From NCBI GenBank assembly GCA_029237695.1, contig CM055271.1:79681488-79745487 (forward strand): a stretch of 64,000 nucleotides of DNA. The letters are read 5' to 3'. Origin of the DNA: Conchocele bisecta. Lineage: Eukaryota > Mollusca > Bivalvia > Lucinida > Thyasiridae. The notes beneath the pieces are model-generated. The model did no database searches. It had not been told where the DNA came from and was given only the letters and a program-made list of their open reading frames with translations. Of the stretch, positions 1 to 10,997 are shown in pieces (the stretch's first letter is position 1; each line of letters starts with the position of its first letter). Position numbers and translations under genes: made by a program.

Positions 1-118
1 GCCCGCTCTCCATATATAATCATTTAGTAATATTTATTTTACTGATAATGACTAGCGGTGGTATCAAGCTATTTTCATATTCAAATGAGGCATGATATTT
101 TTTAATTATTTACGCTAA

Positions 119-605
119 TTAAAGGTACATACCCACTCAGTTATTTGTAGGAATTAAATAAGTGTATAATTTTGTCACTATTCCATCAGTTCTAAACATT
201 ACCAGTGCCCGTTATATGGATATAATCATTTAGTAATGTTTATTTCACTGATAGTGACACGCGGTGATATCAGGCTATTTTCATAGGCAAATGGGGCATG
301 ATAATTTTTAATTACTTATACTAATTAAATGTGATCCCCTGAAAAAGTAATGTTTTCGACAGATTATAAAGTATGATCATTGCACATCAAAAAATAAATA
401 GTAATGTCTTGGTAGCACTTTAAGGAAACACGGTTACCGCCCCTGATAGCAGTGTGGAAATTTACGTCTGATATAAAATGTATAATAATGCCAATAAATA
501 TGTGTATTAATGGTGAATTAATGTTTATTTTGCCCGAAAATGTCTCGGATGATGTCTCTGATATAAAGAACATTTTTTGCCTACTGAGTGGGCATGTACC
601 TTTAA
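119..605. mobile_element. MITE with TTAA-bounded inverted ends
   Basis: The left end reads TTAAAGGTACATACCCACT and the right end is its near reverse complement, closing in CATGTACCTTTAA. Full copies recur at 25092-25609, 40634-41153 and 42360-42875, all about 490-520 bp and without a coding frame. A TTAA duplication is typical of piggyBac and Kolobok transposons, so this is probably a non-autonomous derivative of one of them; which one is inference. Bases 1-118 are a truncated piece of the same family (compare 41335-41425). Confidence 0.7.
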
Positions 606-940
606 GAACACTATATCTCTGAAACCGCTTCACCAATTCACTCCAAACTTCACATACTGTGTATTTGTCACCTACATTTTCATTATTATTTATATGTGCC
701 CAATGTCACGGTCAAATTACTTTGAAATTTCCCTTAAAGTTTTTGTTGGGCCCGCTTGCAGACAGAGCGATATAGTCGGCACATTGGTGTGCATTCAGGA
801 TAAAGTTTTTTGGTTAAAGTGTTTTTTTAGTTAAAGTTTTTGGGTATACTATCAAAGCCTAGGCGGATGCGGCATGTTTTTACGTCAACGGGCTATCAAA
901 TGTTTGTACTATCAAATGCCTCGGCGGGCACGACATGCAG
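606..940. repeat. Flank module of the satellite-bearing composite repeat (inverted copy)
   Basis: No gene is visible. The stretch is the reverse complement of the segments following the satellite at about 24700-25090 and 40250-40630. It includes the marker text AGGCCATGGCCATCTAGTTA at 940-959. It therefore belongs to the composite repeat rather than to unique DNA. Confidence 0.65.
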
Positions 941-2240
941 GCCATGGCCATCTAGTTATTATGGCATGCGATTTGATCATCGGCCATCGCACCATGACTA
1001 GTTTAGCACTTGATCAATCGGCCAGCTCCGGCTTTCCAGGACTAGGATAGGCACTGGATCCAGGTGTTTCGGCCATCGCACCATGACTCAGTTTAGGCAC
1101 TTGATCATCCGGCATCGGCTCCAGACTAGTTTAGCACTGATCATTTAGGCCATCGCACCAGACTAGTTTAGCACTTGATCAGTCGGACCATCGCTACCAA
1201 GGATTGTTTTGCCTTGATTCAATCGGCCATCGCTCCAGGAAATAGGTTTTAGAACTTGATCAGAGGCCAACGCCCACGGGACTAGTAATAGAACTTGTTA
1301 CCAGGATTGTAAGAAACTTGGATCAAGTCGACCATCTCACAGGACTAGTTTATAAGCCACTTGGATCAGTCGGCATCGCACCAGGATAGTTTAGAACTTG
1401 ATCAGTCGGCCATCGCACCAGGATAGTTTAGACCTTAAGGATCAGTCGACCATCAACCAGGGACTAGAATAGGCAAATTGATCAGTCGGCCATCGCACCA
1501 GGATTAAGTAGAACTTGATCAGTCGGCCATCGTACCAGGACTAGTTTAGCACTTGATCAGTCGGCCATGCCGGGGGACTTTGTTATAGTAACTTGATCAG
1601 TCGGCAACGCTCCAGGACTTTTTAGCCCTTGATCAGTCGGCCATCGCACCGGGACTGTGCCCTTGATCAGTTCGGCCATCGGCCACAAGGAATAGTATAT
1701 CACTTGATCAGTCGGCCATCGCACCAGGACTAGTTTAGAACTTGATCAGTCGGCCATCGCACCAGGACTAGTATAGCACTCGATCAGTCGGCCATCGCAC
1801 CAGGTCTAGTTTAGAACTTGATCAGTCGGCCATCGCACCAGGACTAGTTTAGCCCTTGATCAGTCGGCCATCCCACCGGGACTAGTTTAGCCCTTGATCA
1901 GTCGGCCATCGCACCAGGATTAGCATAGCACTCGATCAGTCGGCCATCGCACCAGGACTAGTTTAGAACTTGACCAGTCGGCCATCGCACCAGGACTAGT
2001 TTAGAACTTGATCAGTCGACCATCGCACCAGGAATAGTTTAGCCCTTGATCAGTCGGCCATCGCACCAAGACTAGTATAGCACTCGATCAGTCGGCCATC
2101 GCGCCATGACTAGTTGAGAACTTGATCAGTCGGCCATCGCACCACGACTAGTTTAGAACTTGATCAGTCGGCCATCGCACCAAGACCAGTATAGCACTTG
2201 ATCAGTCGGTCATCGCACCAGCACTTGATCAGTCGGCCAC
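941..2240 (+). repeat. 38-bp satellite array (orientation A)
   Basis: Tandem array of a 38-bp unit beginning GATCAGTCGGCCATCGCACC and continuing AGGACTAGTTTAGCACTT. The first third (941-1500) is badly eroded by indels, while 1680-2240 is regular. The same unit in reverse orientation fills 24190-24700, 35673-37140, 37905-38515 and 38745-40245. No reading frame runs through it. Confidence 0.9.
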
Positions 2241-2735
2241 GTCATCCTGCGTTACAGACAGAAGTGGTGGTCGGGGGGGGGGGGTGTAGTGTAGTCATAG
2301 ACAAAAACTGGTGGTGGTGGTGATACACATTGTTCCCACTGTGGGATATAGACCGGAACTTTTAGGACGCCAAATGTAGATGGCTGGTGTGTGTGGGGGA
2401 TCATTGTGTTGTGTCCCCGGCGGTGGTGCGGAGTACAATGATGAATTACTGATGAATTACTGTATTGAACACACATATATAAGATGCACTGTGATACTGT
2501 ACTTCACAATCCTCCGTTTTAAATTGATTCTGTATCTTAAAACTTAAAATGTATTCATTTTGAAAAACTTAAAATTGTGGCAGATAATCGAAATGAAAAC
2601 CGGATGTTTAAATGCGAAATGAACCGGTGCATCGGTATATTTTAACTGCACGATGACCCCCTGTATATTCATACCATATCCGTACGGATATATTGTATAT
2701 ACGAACGGATATCGTATGTTTGTACTATACTATAC
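2241..2735 (-). repeat. GC-rich 5' module of the composite repeat
   Basis: Reverse-complement copy of 35110-35672 and 37380-37910. It has a G-run at 2273-2284, a GTG-rich stretch near 2310 and, toward 2700, text containing CCGTACGGATAT. It always adjoins the 38-bp satellite, so it defines one edge of the composite repeat. The 74-codon frame on the minus strand is not supported as a gene. Confidence 0.65.
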
Positions 2736-2758
2736 TATACTATATTATTATATATCAT
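2719..2758. repeat. Short ATACT pentanucleotide tract
   Basis: A few units of ATACT followed by AT-rich text. This is the left partner of the long tract at 3838-4152; together they bracket the Crypton-like ORF. Confidence 0.7.
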
Positions 2759-3004
2759 TATAAATACAACAATTTGATTGGCTGAAACCAGGTCACATGC
2801 GTCTAAAATCGGGTGAATAGTTTTGACTATTGGATCTCTTTTCAACAATTCCAGTTCATTGCGGGTCTAAGCCGGTCAATAGTGCAATCATCGAATTCAG
2901 TCACCTGAGCGCTTTCAATTGATTCACTGAATAGAGATTCAATCGTTTCGCGATGCAGATGACGCATGCGCAGACCCGCCGAGTGCGCGTGTAAACAAAC
3001 AATC

Positions 3005-3487
3005 ATGGCTGGCGAGCGTTTTGGACATAGTGTGACGGAGGAAGAAATAGAACTTCTGGTGGAGCAACGTCACTCGAAATCCACCAAAAGTGTCTTTAAA
3101 GTAGCAGAGAACCTACTCTCGGAATACACAAAGTGTGACAAGCAGTACGCCCTTGTAGAACTTTACAATGAGGTCTCGGTAACCGAATTGGATTTTTTCC
3201 TGAGAAAATTCTTCATAAATGCGCGTAAACGTGATGGGGAGAGGTATTGTCGGAAGTCAATGCTCACTATACGATTTGGCCTACAACAGTTGTTCCAGAA
3301 GAAAAGGGCTGTGGACATTTTAAACGACGATCGATTTGGTAAATGCAGAGATGCGTTTAAGGCTGTGCTTGTTCAGCTAAAGAAAGAAGGAAAGGGTGAA
3401 ACAGTACACAAAGACGTCATTTCGGATCTGGACATTGAGAAACTGTACAAAGCTGAATGTATGTCCACATGTTTTGTCAGATCCTAA
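3005..3487 (+). CDS. Crypton/KIAA1958-type recombinase N-terminal domain, truncated
   Basis: Single-exon ORF of 160 residues from ATG 3005; an in-frame ATG at 2966 would add 13 residues. The middle, roughly residues 60-135 (LRKFFINARKRDG, then IRFGLQQLF, then DDRFGKCRDAFKAV), resembles the N-terminal helical domain of the Crypton-derived tyrosine recombinases behind vertebrate KIAA1958, ZMYM and QRICH1 proteins. In that family this domain precedes a catalytic domain with HxxR and a Tyr nucleophile. Here the frame stops before any of that, so it cannot recombine DNA alone. It may be a domesticated DNA-binding fragment, a first exon, or an element relic. It lies inside a composite-repeat copy, between two tracts of the same ATACT microsatellite. 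Recognition is from memory of the family. Confidence 0.55.
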   Translation: MAGERFGHSVTEEEIELLVEQRHSKSTKSVFKVAENLLSEYTKCDKQYALVELYNEVSVTELDFFLRKFFINARKRDGERYCRKSMLTIRFGLQQLFQKKRAVDILNDDRFGKCRDAFKAVLVQLKKEGKGETVHKDVISDLDIEKLYKAECMSTCFVRS

Positions 3488-3652
3488 GCCAATTATGTGA
3501 CACGATGAACATGTTGTTCATAAGAAAACATTGTAATGTAATTCTGTTAACATGTGTGATATGAGCCTTCATCTGCCATTACCACTGTTAATAAATTGTT
3601 GGTTGTGTTAACAAAGACTCATTTTTTAACTCCGGTTCATTCAATATAATAA

Positions 3653-3838
3653 AACAATTATTCACTTCTCTTCGGGTCAATAGTTCAAACAATTCTTCCT
3701 CGGGAAAGACTATTCACCCGAAACAGAATGCTATTCACCTCGACTTCGTCTCGGTGAATAGCATTCTGTTTCGGGTGAATAGTCTTTCCCTTGGGGAAGA
3801 ATAGTTTGAACTATTGACCCGAAGAGAAGTGAATAATT
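3653..3838. repeat. Near-perfect 186-bp hairpin
   Basis: Two arms of about 88 bp separated by a very short loop around 3742-3748 (CGACTTCGTCTCG). The arms carry the motifs TTCGGGTCAATAGTT and GAAAGACTATTCACC. A related motif (CGGGTGAATAGTTTTGACTA) occurs at 2809, upstream of the Crypton-like ORF, so the hairpin may be one end of the unit carrying that ORF. Confidence 0.8.
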
Positions 3839-4152
3839 GTATACTATACTACTATACTATACTACTATACTATACTATACTATACTATACTACTATACTA
3901 TACTATACTATACTATACTATACTATACTATACTATACTTACTATACTACTATACTATACTATACTATACTATACTATACTATACTATAATACTATACTA
4001 TACTATACTATACTATACTATACTATACTATACTATACTATACTATACATACTGTACTGTACTGTACTGTACTGTACTGTACTGTACTGTACTGTACTAT
4101 ACATACTTTATACTACTATAACTATACTATACTATACTATTACTATACTATA
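3838..4152 (+). repeat. ATACT/ACTGT pentanucleotide microsatellite
   Basis: About 60 units of ATACT with an inner ACTGT stretch at 4048-4098. Stop-free frames of repeated Tyr, Thr, Ile and Leu across it are by-products of the five-base period. Confidence 0.95.
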
Positions 4153-4239
4153 CGATGATACGGTACAAACGTACGATGTGCTCATTAAATATACCAATAC
4201 TATACGATTACGATATGTATACGATATTAGTACGTACAA

Positions 4240-6120
4240 ATAGGTAAGGAGCAGAAAAGCGCTACAGTTTATTATTTTATTATAACTGTATAGTGACTCG
4301 CGGTGGTATCAGGCTATGTTCCTATGCAAATGAGGCATGTTATGTTTTAATTATTTATGCTAATTAAATACATCACCTGTAACGTTTAGTGGGTGGTTCG
4401 TCGGGCGAACATGACGGCGCAAATTAACGGTAGAGGTTTCGCCTTATAGGAATCACGATTTGCATTGTTTGTCCGTTTTTATCTTTGGCTTTTTTGTTAA
4501 ATTAGGGTTATTGTCCATTATAAAAGTAGTAAGATTATTACTGACCCTACGGCTTCTGGGAGGGGCTAAGTGATTCTGGTGTGGCGAGGACCTGGCATCA
4601 GATCAGGATCATTCTGATTTCACGGCTGAATATTATAGTTTTTTTTATTGTAAATATTCGGTACTTATTTTATTTTGGGATCATGTACAGGTAATATATG
4701 GGATTTAGTACTAAACCCATTGACCCGGTCTTAAATGACCTTAGCTGTTGATAGGCCGTTAAACCCCAACAAACAAACGAACACCTGTCACGTTTAAACC
4801 AACGAAAACATCGTTTCCTAATTACAAAAACAAACACCGTGTCAAAACGATGAAAATGTATAAACGATATGCAGTCGTTTTTTGTGGACCAGGAACAAAT
4901 CCGGACCATTGTATTCTGCATCCGGCCCTCTAGTGGCGGGAAGTAACTCTGAGAAAATCCTGTACTACCCTTCATACTTCAGCACCATAGGCATTCGGCA
5001 TGTTTCGGCTTTCATCGGTATAACTATATATATGAACAAGGCTTATAATAGCGAAATGTGCACTTGAGAATTATTGTTATCTTACTGAAATATCACAATT
5101 ACTGTAGAACATAATTATGCAAAAAATATCGAATTAAAATTGGTTATCCTAGGTCGGACACAACCTCGCATCATAATAAATGAAATAAGGTGTGTAAGGT
5201 TCTAAAGCCAATATTGTAGTGGCAAGTTCATATGTTCATTTGCGAATTATCGTTATCCTGCAGAAATGCATATAATACATAGAAAATTACAATGTTATTG
5301 TGTTATTTTGTTACAATACGAGCCTGAGTCCGACCAGAATTTGCATACCTTATAATAAATGCCAAAGCAAATGGCGTTATTTAATCTCAAGGTAAGTAAT
5401 CATTTTAATGTATTCAGTAGTACCAGCGCCGTTCAATTATAGCAGTATATATGTTCAGCACATACGGGGTTTCACTGTAAATCAGGCATTCGATTATTCC
5501 GAGCCATAGTTGTGTGCTATGCGATCAGGGACAGGCATTATCACCGGAGATAAATTAATGACCAAGAAACCTATCAAAATTATGATCGGATACATTTCTT
5601 GTTATCCGGTTTAGAGGTTCCACTCTACCAAGCTTCGAAGTACGCAACAGCCTGCGTTAATCTCGTCAAGATAATCTAAGTTTATCAATATTTAATCGCA
5701 TTGCGAATTTGCAATCAAGCTGTAGCAATGCTCAGGCTCAGTCGATCAAGTTGCTTGATTTCAAGCACAATATTCAAGTAATTTGAAACAAAGAGATTGA
5801 CAAATATTGACAAGATTGGTGCTGGCGATGACGGTGTACTGTAAGTGAGTCACACATTTCGTAGCATGTCCAGATTGTACCGTCAAACCTGTGAATAAAG
5901 GCCCGCCATTTGAAGAGAAAAATATGGCCTTTGTTCACAGGCGGTATTTGTTCATGTAGAAAGTTAGTAATTGTAAAAACAAGGAGCGTGGCTGCTATAA
6001 CCAGGTAATTGACATTCGGAGGTGGTCTTTATCACAGGTGCGACTGTACATTATGGCATATCTGTAAAAATGCCTTTGGAACAGCGTTTTCTTTAACACA
6101 GTATGAGGCTAGTAGTACAT
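4240..6120. repeat. Repeat block paralogous to 18930-21610
   Basis: Matched landmarks with the later block include CGCCTTATAGGAATCACGAT (4440 and 19095), TGTATTCTGCATCCGGCCC (4911 and 19767), AATATTGTAGTGGCAAGTT (5211 and 20495) and CCTGCGTTAATCTCGTCAAG (5652 and 21118). No supported gene. The later copy is longer mainly because a tRNA-bearing LTR element and flanking DNA lie in it. Part of 5440-5640 is a fragment of the CAGTGGAACCTCTC MITE family. Confidence 0.75.
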
Positions 6121-6597
6121 ACAGTGACGATAAAGTATACATGACCTATAACAATGGAACTGTTCCTCTTCAGCTTGCCGAGTACACACACCACCGCCTG
6201 CGTTAATCTTCCCAGGATTATCAACGTTTCTGAACATATATTCACACCGCCAATTCACAATCAAGTTGCTTGTTTTCAATCACAATATATTTACACCTTC
6301 TATAAATACATAATGCAAACGCCCATTCGACGTATTGCGTTTACATGCCAATGTAATACATTAGATCCACATGACGTAGCGCTATGTTGTTGATTGGTTA
6401 GAGTTGGTTTGACGTCATTAATTTCCACTAGGTTGTCAATAACTACACGCTATTGACCGGCAACGTCGCTGTTCCAGGAATTGCGACAAAATAACGTAAA
6501 ACAAGATTAATCTTAATTTTAACACCATATTTGGTTATTTACATTTTTGAAACTGTCAGCAAATTCAGTGTAGATATAAGTAATAACACCATGGACT

Positions 6598-6704
6598 GTA
6601 ACGTTTACAGGGGTGTACAATATATGTGGTCTGTTTAAAGTTTGCACGGAGTCATAATGACCCCGCACACTTTAAACAGACCAAATGTATTGTACACCCC
6701 GGCT
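6598..6704. repeat. Foldback of about 105 bp
   Basis: Arms around GGGGTGTACAATATATGTGG and its complement near 6690, with AGTCATAATGA at the centre. The rest of 6120-6730 is AT-rich with no supported gene. Confidence 0.7.
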
Positions 6705-6730
6705 AGACTATCGCAGGCGGTTGTGTAGTT

Positions 6731-6811
6731 ACTGTTTCACCAGTGATGGTGCCTTTAGCATTCCGCAAGCCCAGGTTTAGTACTGGGAAAGAACATAGAA
6801 AAATGTGGGTT
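6731..6811 (+). repeat. 81-bp direct repeat, copy 1
   Basis: Matches 7009-7089 with few differences (shared CACCAGTGATGGTGCCTTT, AAGCCCAGGTTTAGTACTGG). The two copies bracket a 197-bp segment ending in the 59-bp repeat at 6950-7008. Confidence 0.85.
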
Positions 6812-6949
6812 CGCAGAACACATACATCATATAGCATAGGGTGTGTGGGAGGGAACAAAATACGAATGATACGTGCTTACATGTCCTTAGATACATGTAC
6901 ATCATACAGTTGTATCTTGTATTTATAAAACTAATCTCCCTCAATTCGT

Positions 6950-7008
6950 CTGTGAATATCGAAAGTGAGGCTTCTCGTTACGCACCGGCACACTTCACTG
7001 AGGATATT
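6950..7008 (+). repeat. 59-bp direct repeat flanking the recombinase locus, left copy
   Basis: Identical to 9885-9943 except for one base (T for A near the middle). Both begin CTGTGAATATCGAAAGTGAG and end CACTGAGGATATT; similarity stops sharply on either side. The interval between them holds the tyrosine-recombinase locus. Confidence 0.85.
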
Positions 7009-7089
7009 ACTGTATCACCAGTGATGGTGCCTTTTGCATTCCGCAAGCCCAGGTTTAGTACTGGGAAAGAATATAGAACAATTTGGGTT
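7009..7089 (+). repeat. 81-bp direct repeat, copy 2
   Basis: Second copy of the repeat at 6731-6811. It starts on the base after the 59-bp repeat ends, which suggests the two were juxtaposed by an insertion or duplication event. Confidence 0.8.
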
Positions 7090-7545
7090 CCTTCATAAAT
7101 TACATAACACGCTCACTTTCCCTAATTCAATTATATTTATTCCTCCCTGTACGCACTACAAAATTGTATATACACCACGTACGTGTCAATTACAATAATA
7201 CTACTAAGGTATGGTAACATTAGCATGACTTTCGTTTTCCAACATTATCGCATGCATGTGTAACAGTAATCATATACATAACAAAAGCAAAGAAGTATGA
7301 AATGTACACAATAATAACAATTCACGTGTGTCGTTTTAAGAACACACATTTCAAACGTACACACATGTACACATGGAATACACATATACAATACGATACA
7401 ATCCTCTGTCCTACAAATAAAACATGTATTTTTGTTAACCCCTACACGAAATTGACCATTATTTTCATCCATACCGCAAACAACTATTGGTCATATAATC
7501 TGCATGTTCGATATGTACAACGTTACCCATGTTAACCGTATAAAT

Positions 7546-8013
7546 TCAGCCTGTAAAGGCTGCGCCAAATTGCGAGGCATCAACAGATGCCTTGAAATGA
7601 GATTCAACGGGTAGCATGTTAGCAGTTTTTGCCAATTTTCCAGCAACTGCAGTGGCATCATTTAGCACAGATGCACGCGTGTAATAACGAGCAGCCCTAT
7701 CTGTTGACCAACCAACATGGTTCATAACATCACCAATACCACGCGCTGCACCAGACAGAGAAAGAGTAATAGCACACCCAGCTCTAAAACTATGTGGTGT
7801 TTCACCCTCATATATACCCAATGTAACAAGATAACCTCGTAAACGTTCATATATTGCAGAATAAGATATCGGTTCATCTAATACTCTACCAGAATCGTTG
7901 ACAGGACGGAACAAATAACCATTTGACAAGTCAATTCCCCATTGTCTCGCACACTTATAATATGTATCTAAACCTGTCACCGGACATACTAACGCATCAT
8001 CACACCGTCTCAA
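7546..8013 (-). pseudogene. Tyrosine recombinase catalytic domain (C-terminal part)
   Basis: A 155-codon minus-strand frame with the tyrosine-recombinase signature: HSFR (HxxR box) near residue 95, then NHVGW (the H/W position), then the likely nucleophile in RYYTR about ten residues later, followed by a C-terminal tail. This fold cuts and rejoins DNA via a 3'-phosphotyrosine. It resembles the XerD-like and Crypton/DIRS-type recombinases common as repeats in mollusc genomes. No reverse transcriptase or RNase H is nearby, so a DIRS element is not shown. The upstream part of the protein is in the next piece (8010-8417) but in another frame. The shift falls in the A-run near 8030, where one base change would let the frames run together. 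I treat it as decayed; sequencing error in the homopolymer is an alternative. Confidence 0.7.
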
Positions 8014-8528
8014 AACAAACGTGTTGTTTTTATTAAATCCATGATATGCAAATTTGACACAATATCATTTATTTCGATGCGGCGACCGTACTGTGGTGGG
8101 GAAACATGGTCGTAGACATTTGCAAGCGGCGATTGTGCCTGACCGTCGGCTTTGTTATCAGCTGGAGTACCAACATTGAAATCATCTTTGCTTTTCAGAC
8201 ACTTAGCGAGTGCCTTGTTTACAAAATCATTAGCCTTGTCTCCCAGGACACTAAGGGCTAGACTGCCAATATTGACAGAGCCCTGATGGCGCAATGCCTG
8301 TCTATATATTTCCTCGAATGTGTCACAATCAGGATGTTCGTACTTCTTGGCCGCCCGAGACAACTCGTCCAATTGCATAAGCAGTAGTGCCTCGTTGGGG
8401 CTCTGTTGTAAAGCCAAACACCGTACCGTACCTTCTCCTTGGCGGTAGCCACTGTGTCGCCCTTATTGTCTTCTAATAGGGAGACGCGACGCGCCAAATC
8501 CCCCTCAGCGCACTTAGCAACCAGCTTC
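8010..8528 (-). pseudogene. Tyrosine recombinase middle region, frameshifted
   Basis: Two overlapping minus-strand frames make one logical segment. The first, from about 8528, reads KLVAKCAEGDLARRVSLLED and continues to AKEKV. The second picks up at ALQQSPNEALLLMQLDELSR and runs to 8010. The break lies at 8419-8432, where the minus strand reads GTACGGTACGGTG, a tandem 5-bp duplication; without one copy the two frames join. Immediately upstream is a good 3' splice site (pyrimidine-rich TTTTCCGTTGCTGCCTCCTAG on the minus strand), so 8528 is probably an exon start. The region is probably helical and N-terminal to the catalytic domain; I cannot name its fold. Confidence 0.55.
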
Positions 8529-9251
8529 CTAGGAGGCAGCAACGGAAAATAACACGTACGCATTAAAGTAAGTCTTCAAAACGCGACCAACGGCATCGTG
8601 CATTGACACGTAACGAGCATGCATGTAAATTGCACACATAATTAGTACGGGATACAAAACATATTCGCCGCCTAATATACCTTCACATTTATGAACAGAA
8701 CATAATTATGCACAATACCTGTACCATTCATTCATAAACTACAGCTCTCAACCATAGTCGACAAATGCCGTGTCTTATCTCACCAGAAACTATCCCGCGG
8801 AAAGAAGGATAGTAATCGCTGCCACGCTTAACGTGTTTACAACATGCTGCTGAAACCAGGCCAAACATCGGCGCTGACGCAGGCCGTACAATCTACAGCG
8901 AGCGCGCCACTGAATCATGCAGTCTATAATTACATAAAGCACCAGTGTAAAACACAATGCCATTGGTTCCTGTCTCAGCAGCGATGAATGAATCACCACT
9001 GCGTATATTTATAGATAATTTGCATAAAGCAGCACATGAGGCTTAACATAGATCATATTAAATAGGGATCTCATTCTCCATAGTATTGAAACGTACATAA
9101 ATAGTCGACAAACCACACCCACTGTCTATGTTGGAATAAGCATGAACAATGTAGATCCTGTCATATATCACAGGAATATATGTATGCACAAAACTCAACT
9201 TGCATCATAACTGGCCGTCGATGGAGCTAGCTGTTCTCCCGGCTGGCCCAC

Positions 9252-9539
9252 CTCGTTCGCATAAATTATGCAAACCAAACATGCAACGTTGTCTCAAGTT
9301 ATCACCATTAACATCCTTCCTGGATATCGCCAGAAACTCAGTGGCTTCCTCGCCCGTCAGTTCCAATATATGTTTCTTCAGCGCGCCAACACCCATGTCC
9401 ACCGTGTGTCTGTTAGTCGCCACCCGGGCAAAATCACCGTTCACTTGCCCAATTTCCCGAAATCTACGTAACACCACCATTGTGGCATTTTTCCCAACAA
9501 GGGAGTGTCTTTTTTGTTCAGCGTCGTGATCGGCGGCAT
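9252..9539 (-). CDS. Probable upstream exon of the recombinase locus
   Basis: Minus-strand frame bounded by a strong acceptor (GTTTTTGCTGCAG before 9539) and a plausible donor (CGAG then GTGGGC, last exon base 9252). The 288-bp interval is open throughout and encodes text such as GKNATMVVLRRFREIGQVNG and ILELTGEEATEFLAISRKD. I do not recognise a named domain. Position and strand suggest it is an earlier exon of the recombinase protein. Its end phase does not match the exon start at 8528, so another exon, or further damage, lies between 8528 and 9252. The plus-strand frame over the same bases (9200-9529) is a shadow. Confidence 0.4.
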
Positions 9540-9884
9540 CTGCAGCAAAAACAAAACCCTTATGTTCTGTGTTGCAAAACATTCATGAACAGCGTATCAT
9601 AACAAATTAATGACGCAAAACATATCAAGTACATTAACCAAAGTCAAAGTAGGTCACCCCGGTAATTACGAATTGTCCATGACCATGGAGGAATGTGAAT
9701 CACACATTCAATAAATGTAACAACCAGCTTGAATCACAAGCAACATACCCGGACTAATCAAGTCCATAACCACCCTGGTTATATATCATACACTATACTG
9801 AACACATCATGTTCAGGAATCCCAGGCCAATCACTTTAGCGAATATATTTACCTTGAATTGTAAAAGTTAATCCTGTTGTTCTG

Positions 9885-9943
9885 CTGTGAATATCGAAAG
9901 TGAGGCTTCTCGATACGCACCGGCACACTTCACTGAGGATATT
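9885..9943 (+). repeat. 59-bp direct repeat flanking the recombinase locus, right copy
   Basis: Partner of 6950-7008 with a single mismatch, 2935 bp away start to start. See the entry for the left copy. Confidence 0.85.
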
Positions 9944-10044
9944 CTCAGAGTGTGTATATTTGTAATGTTAGCAAACGACGCTCGCCGAGTTCACAATCGC
10001 AAAACAACTGTGACAACGTGGTGTATTCACTGTCTGTATGAACT

Positions 10045-10320
10045 GTACAGTGAAACCTCACAAAATCCGACACCCTGGGAGGTCCACAGGGTGTCCGGTT
10101 TAGCGAGATTTCATTGTAAATTACATACTAGGGTGTCCGGTTTAGCGAGGTTTCATTGCAAAATCAGGCAAATCAGGCATTTGATTATGCCGAGCCATAT
10201 GTGTGTGCTATGCAATCACGACAGGCATTATCACCCGAGATAAATGACCAAGAAACCCATCAAAATTATGATCACATACATTTGTTGTTGTCCGGTTTAG
10301 AGAAGTTCCACTGTATAAAT
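10045..10320. mobile_element. CAGTGGAACCTCTC-family MITE
   Basis: Ends resemble CAGTGAAACCTC and GAGGTTCCACTG, with GGTGTCCGGTTTAGCGAG near the left end and GAGCCATATGTGTGTGCTAT inside. Related copies are at 20905-21095, 30791-30955, 51703-51785, 53971-54495, 54741-54815, 54903-55090, 61588-61810 and 63617-63830. Termini of this kind are widespread in animals and are usually ascribed to pogo/Tigger-like mariner elements; that assignment is from general knowledge. Confidence 0.65.
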
Positions 10321-10337
10321 TCAAGGACTACACTGGT

Positions 10338-10338
<1 letters not shown>

Positions 10339-10392
<54 letters not shown>
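10339..10392 (+). repeat. GA dinucleotide microsatellite
   Basis: About 26 uninterrupted GA units. It produces spurious Arg-Glu frames. Confidence 0.97.
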
Positions 10393-10395
<3 letters not shown>

Positions 10396-10629
10396 ATAGC
10401 TATGCTTCTGCCTAGTCACATGTCTAGTTAGTCGTTTGCTGTGTTATAAAATAAATAGAGTGTTAGCGTTCAAAATTATTTTATGTTACTGGGCCATGGG
10501 ACATTGATGTGCGATAGACAATATATTGCTATAACAAGCCACACGAGTGCGCGTGAAAAATTAGCACGACGAGTGTCCACTGGTTGTGTCTACACTAGAT
10601 GTGTGACTGTGATTGGAGATGTGGTGCTT

Positions 10630-10715
10630 ATGATATTTGCGATTAGGGCCGATCCAGATCAGCCTGTGCATCCGCACAGTCTGATCACGATCTGCACAGG
10701 TCGTCATTCGATCAA
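10630..10715. repeat. Fragment of the GATCAGACTGTG hairpin MITE family
   Basis: Contains CAGATCAGCCTGTGCATCC and a partial complement. Better copies are at 15610-15740, 15990-16150 and 22270-22425; fragments are at 55930-55990 and 59690-59780. 10720-10990 shows no supported gene. Confidence 0.6.
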
Positions 10716-10997
10716 TTAAATACTTGTCATGCCTCTAACAATCAATACAAATCATTATCAGATTACAGGAGTGTGCTACTTGATCCAAAGCTACACTGGT
10801 GACAAGTCCTATAATCCCCATCTCTACAGTCACATATGTGATATCCTGTGCATGTTTCCTCGCGTACAGACCTACTGTAAATACTTGTACGATCTGGAAC
10901 TGGTCGCAGAAGTAGGCTACCACTCATAGTCAATATTCGACCCGTGAAATCAGATATTTCTCCTCAGTATCGTCGCTACATTTAGGAGTTGTCAATC

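Noticed and set aside
941..2240. CRISPR-like array of short repeats
   Set aside because: Units are contiguous with no unique spacers, and the surroundings are eukaryotic; it is a satellite.
3837..4121. 94-codon Tyr/Leu/Ile ORF
   Set aside because: Pentanucleotide microsatellite translated in one frame.
7546..9943. DIRS or Ngaro retrotransposon
   Set aside because: Tyrosine recombinase is present, but no reverse transcriptase, RNase H or split inverted repeats were found nearby.
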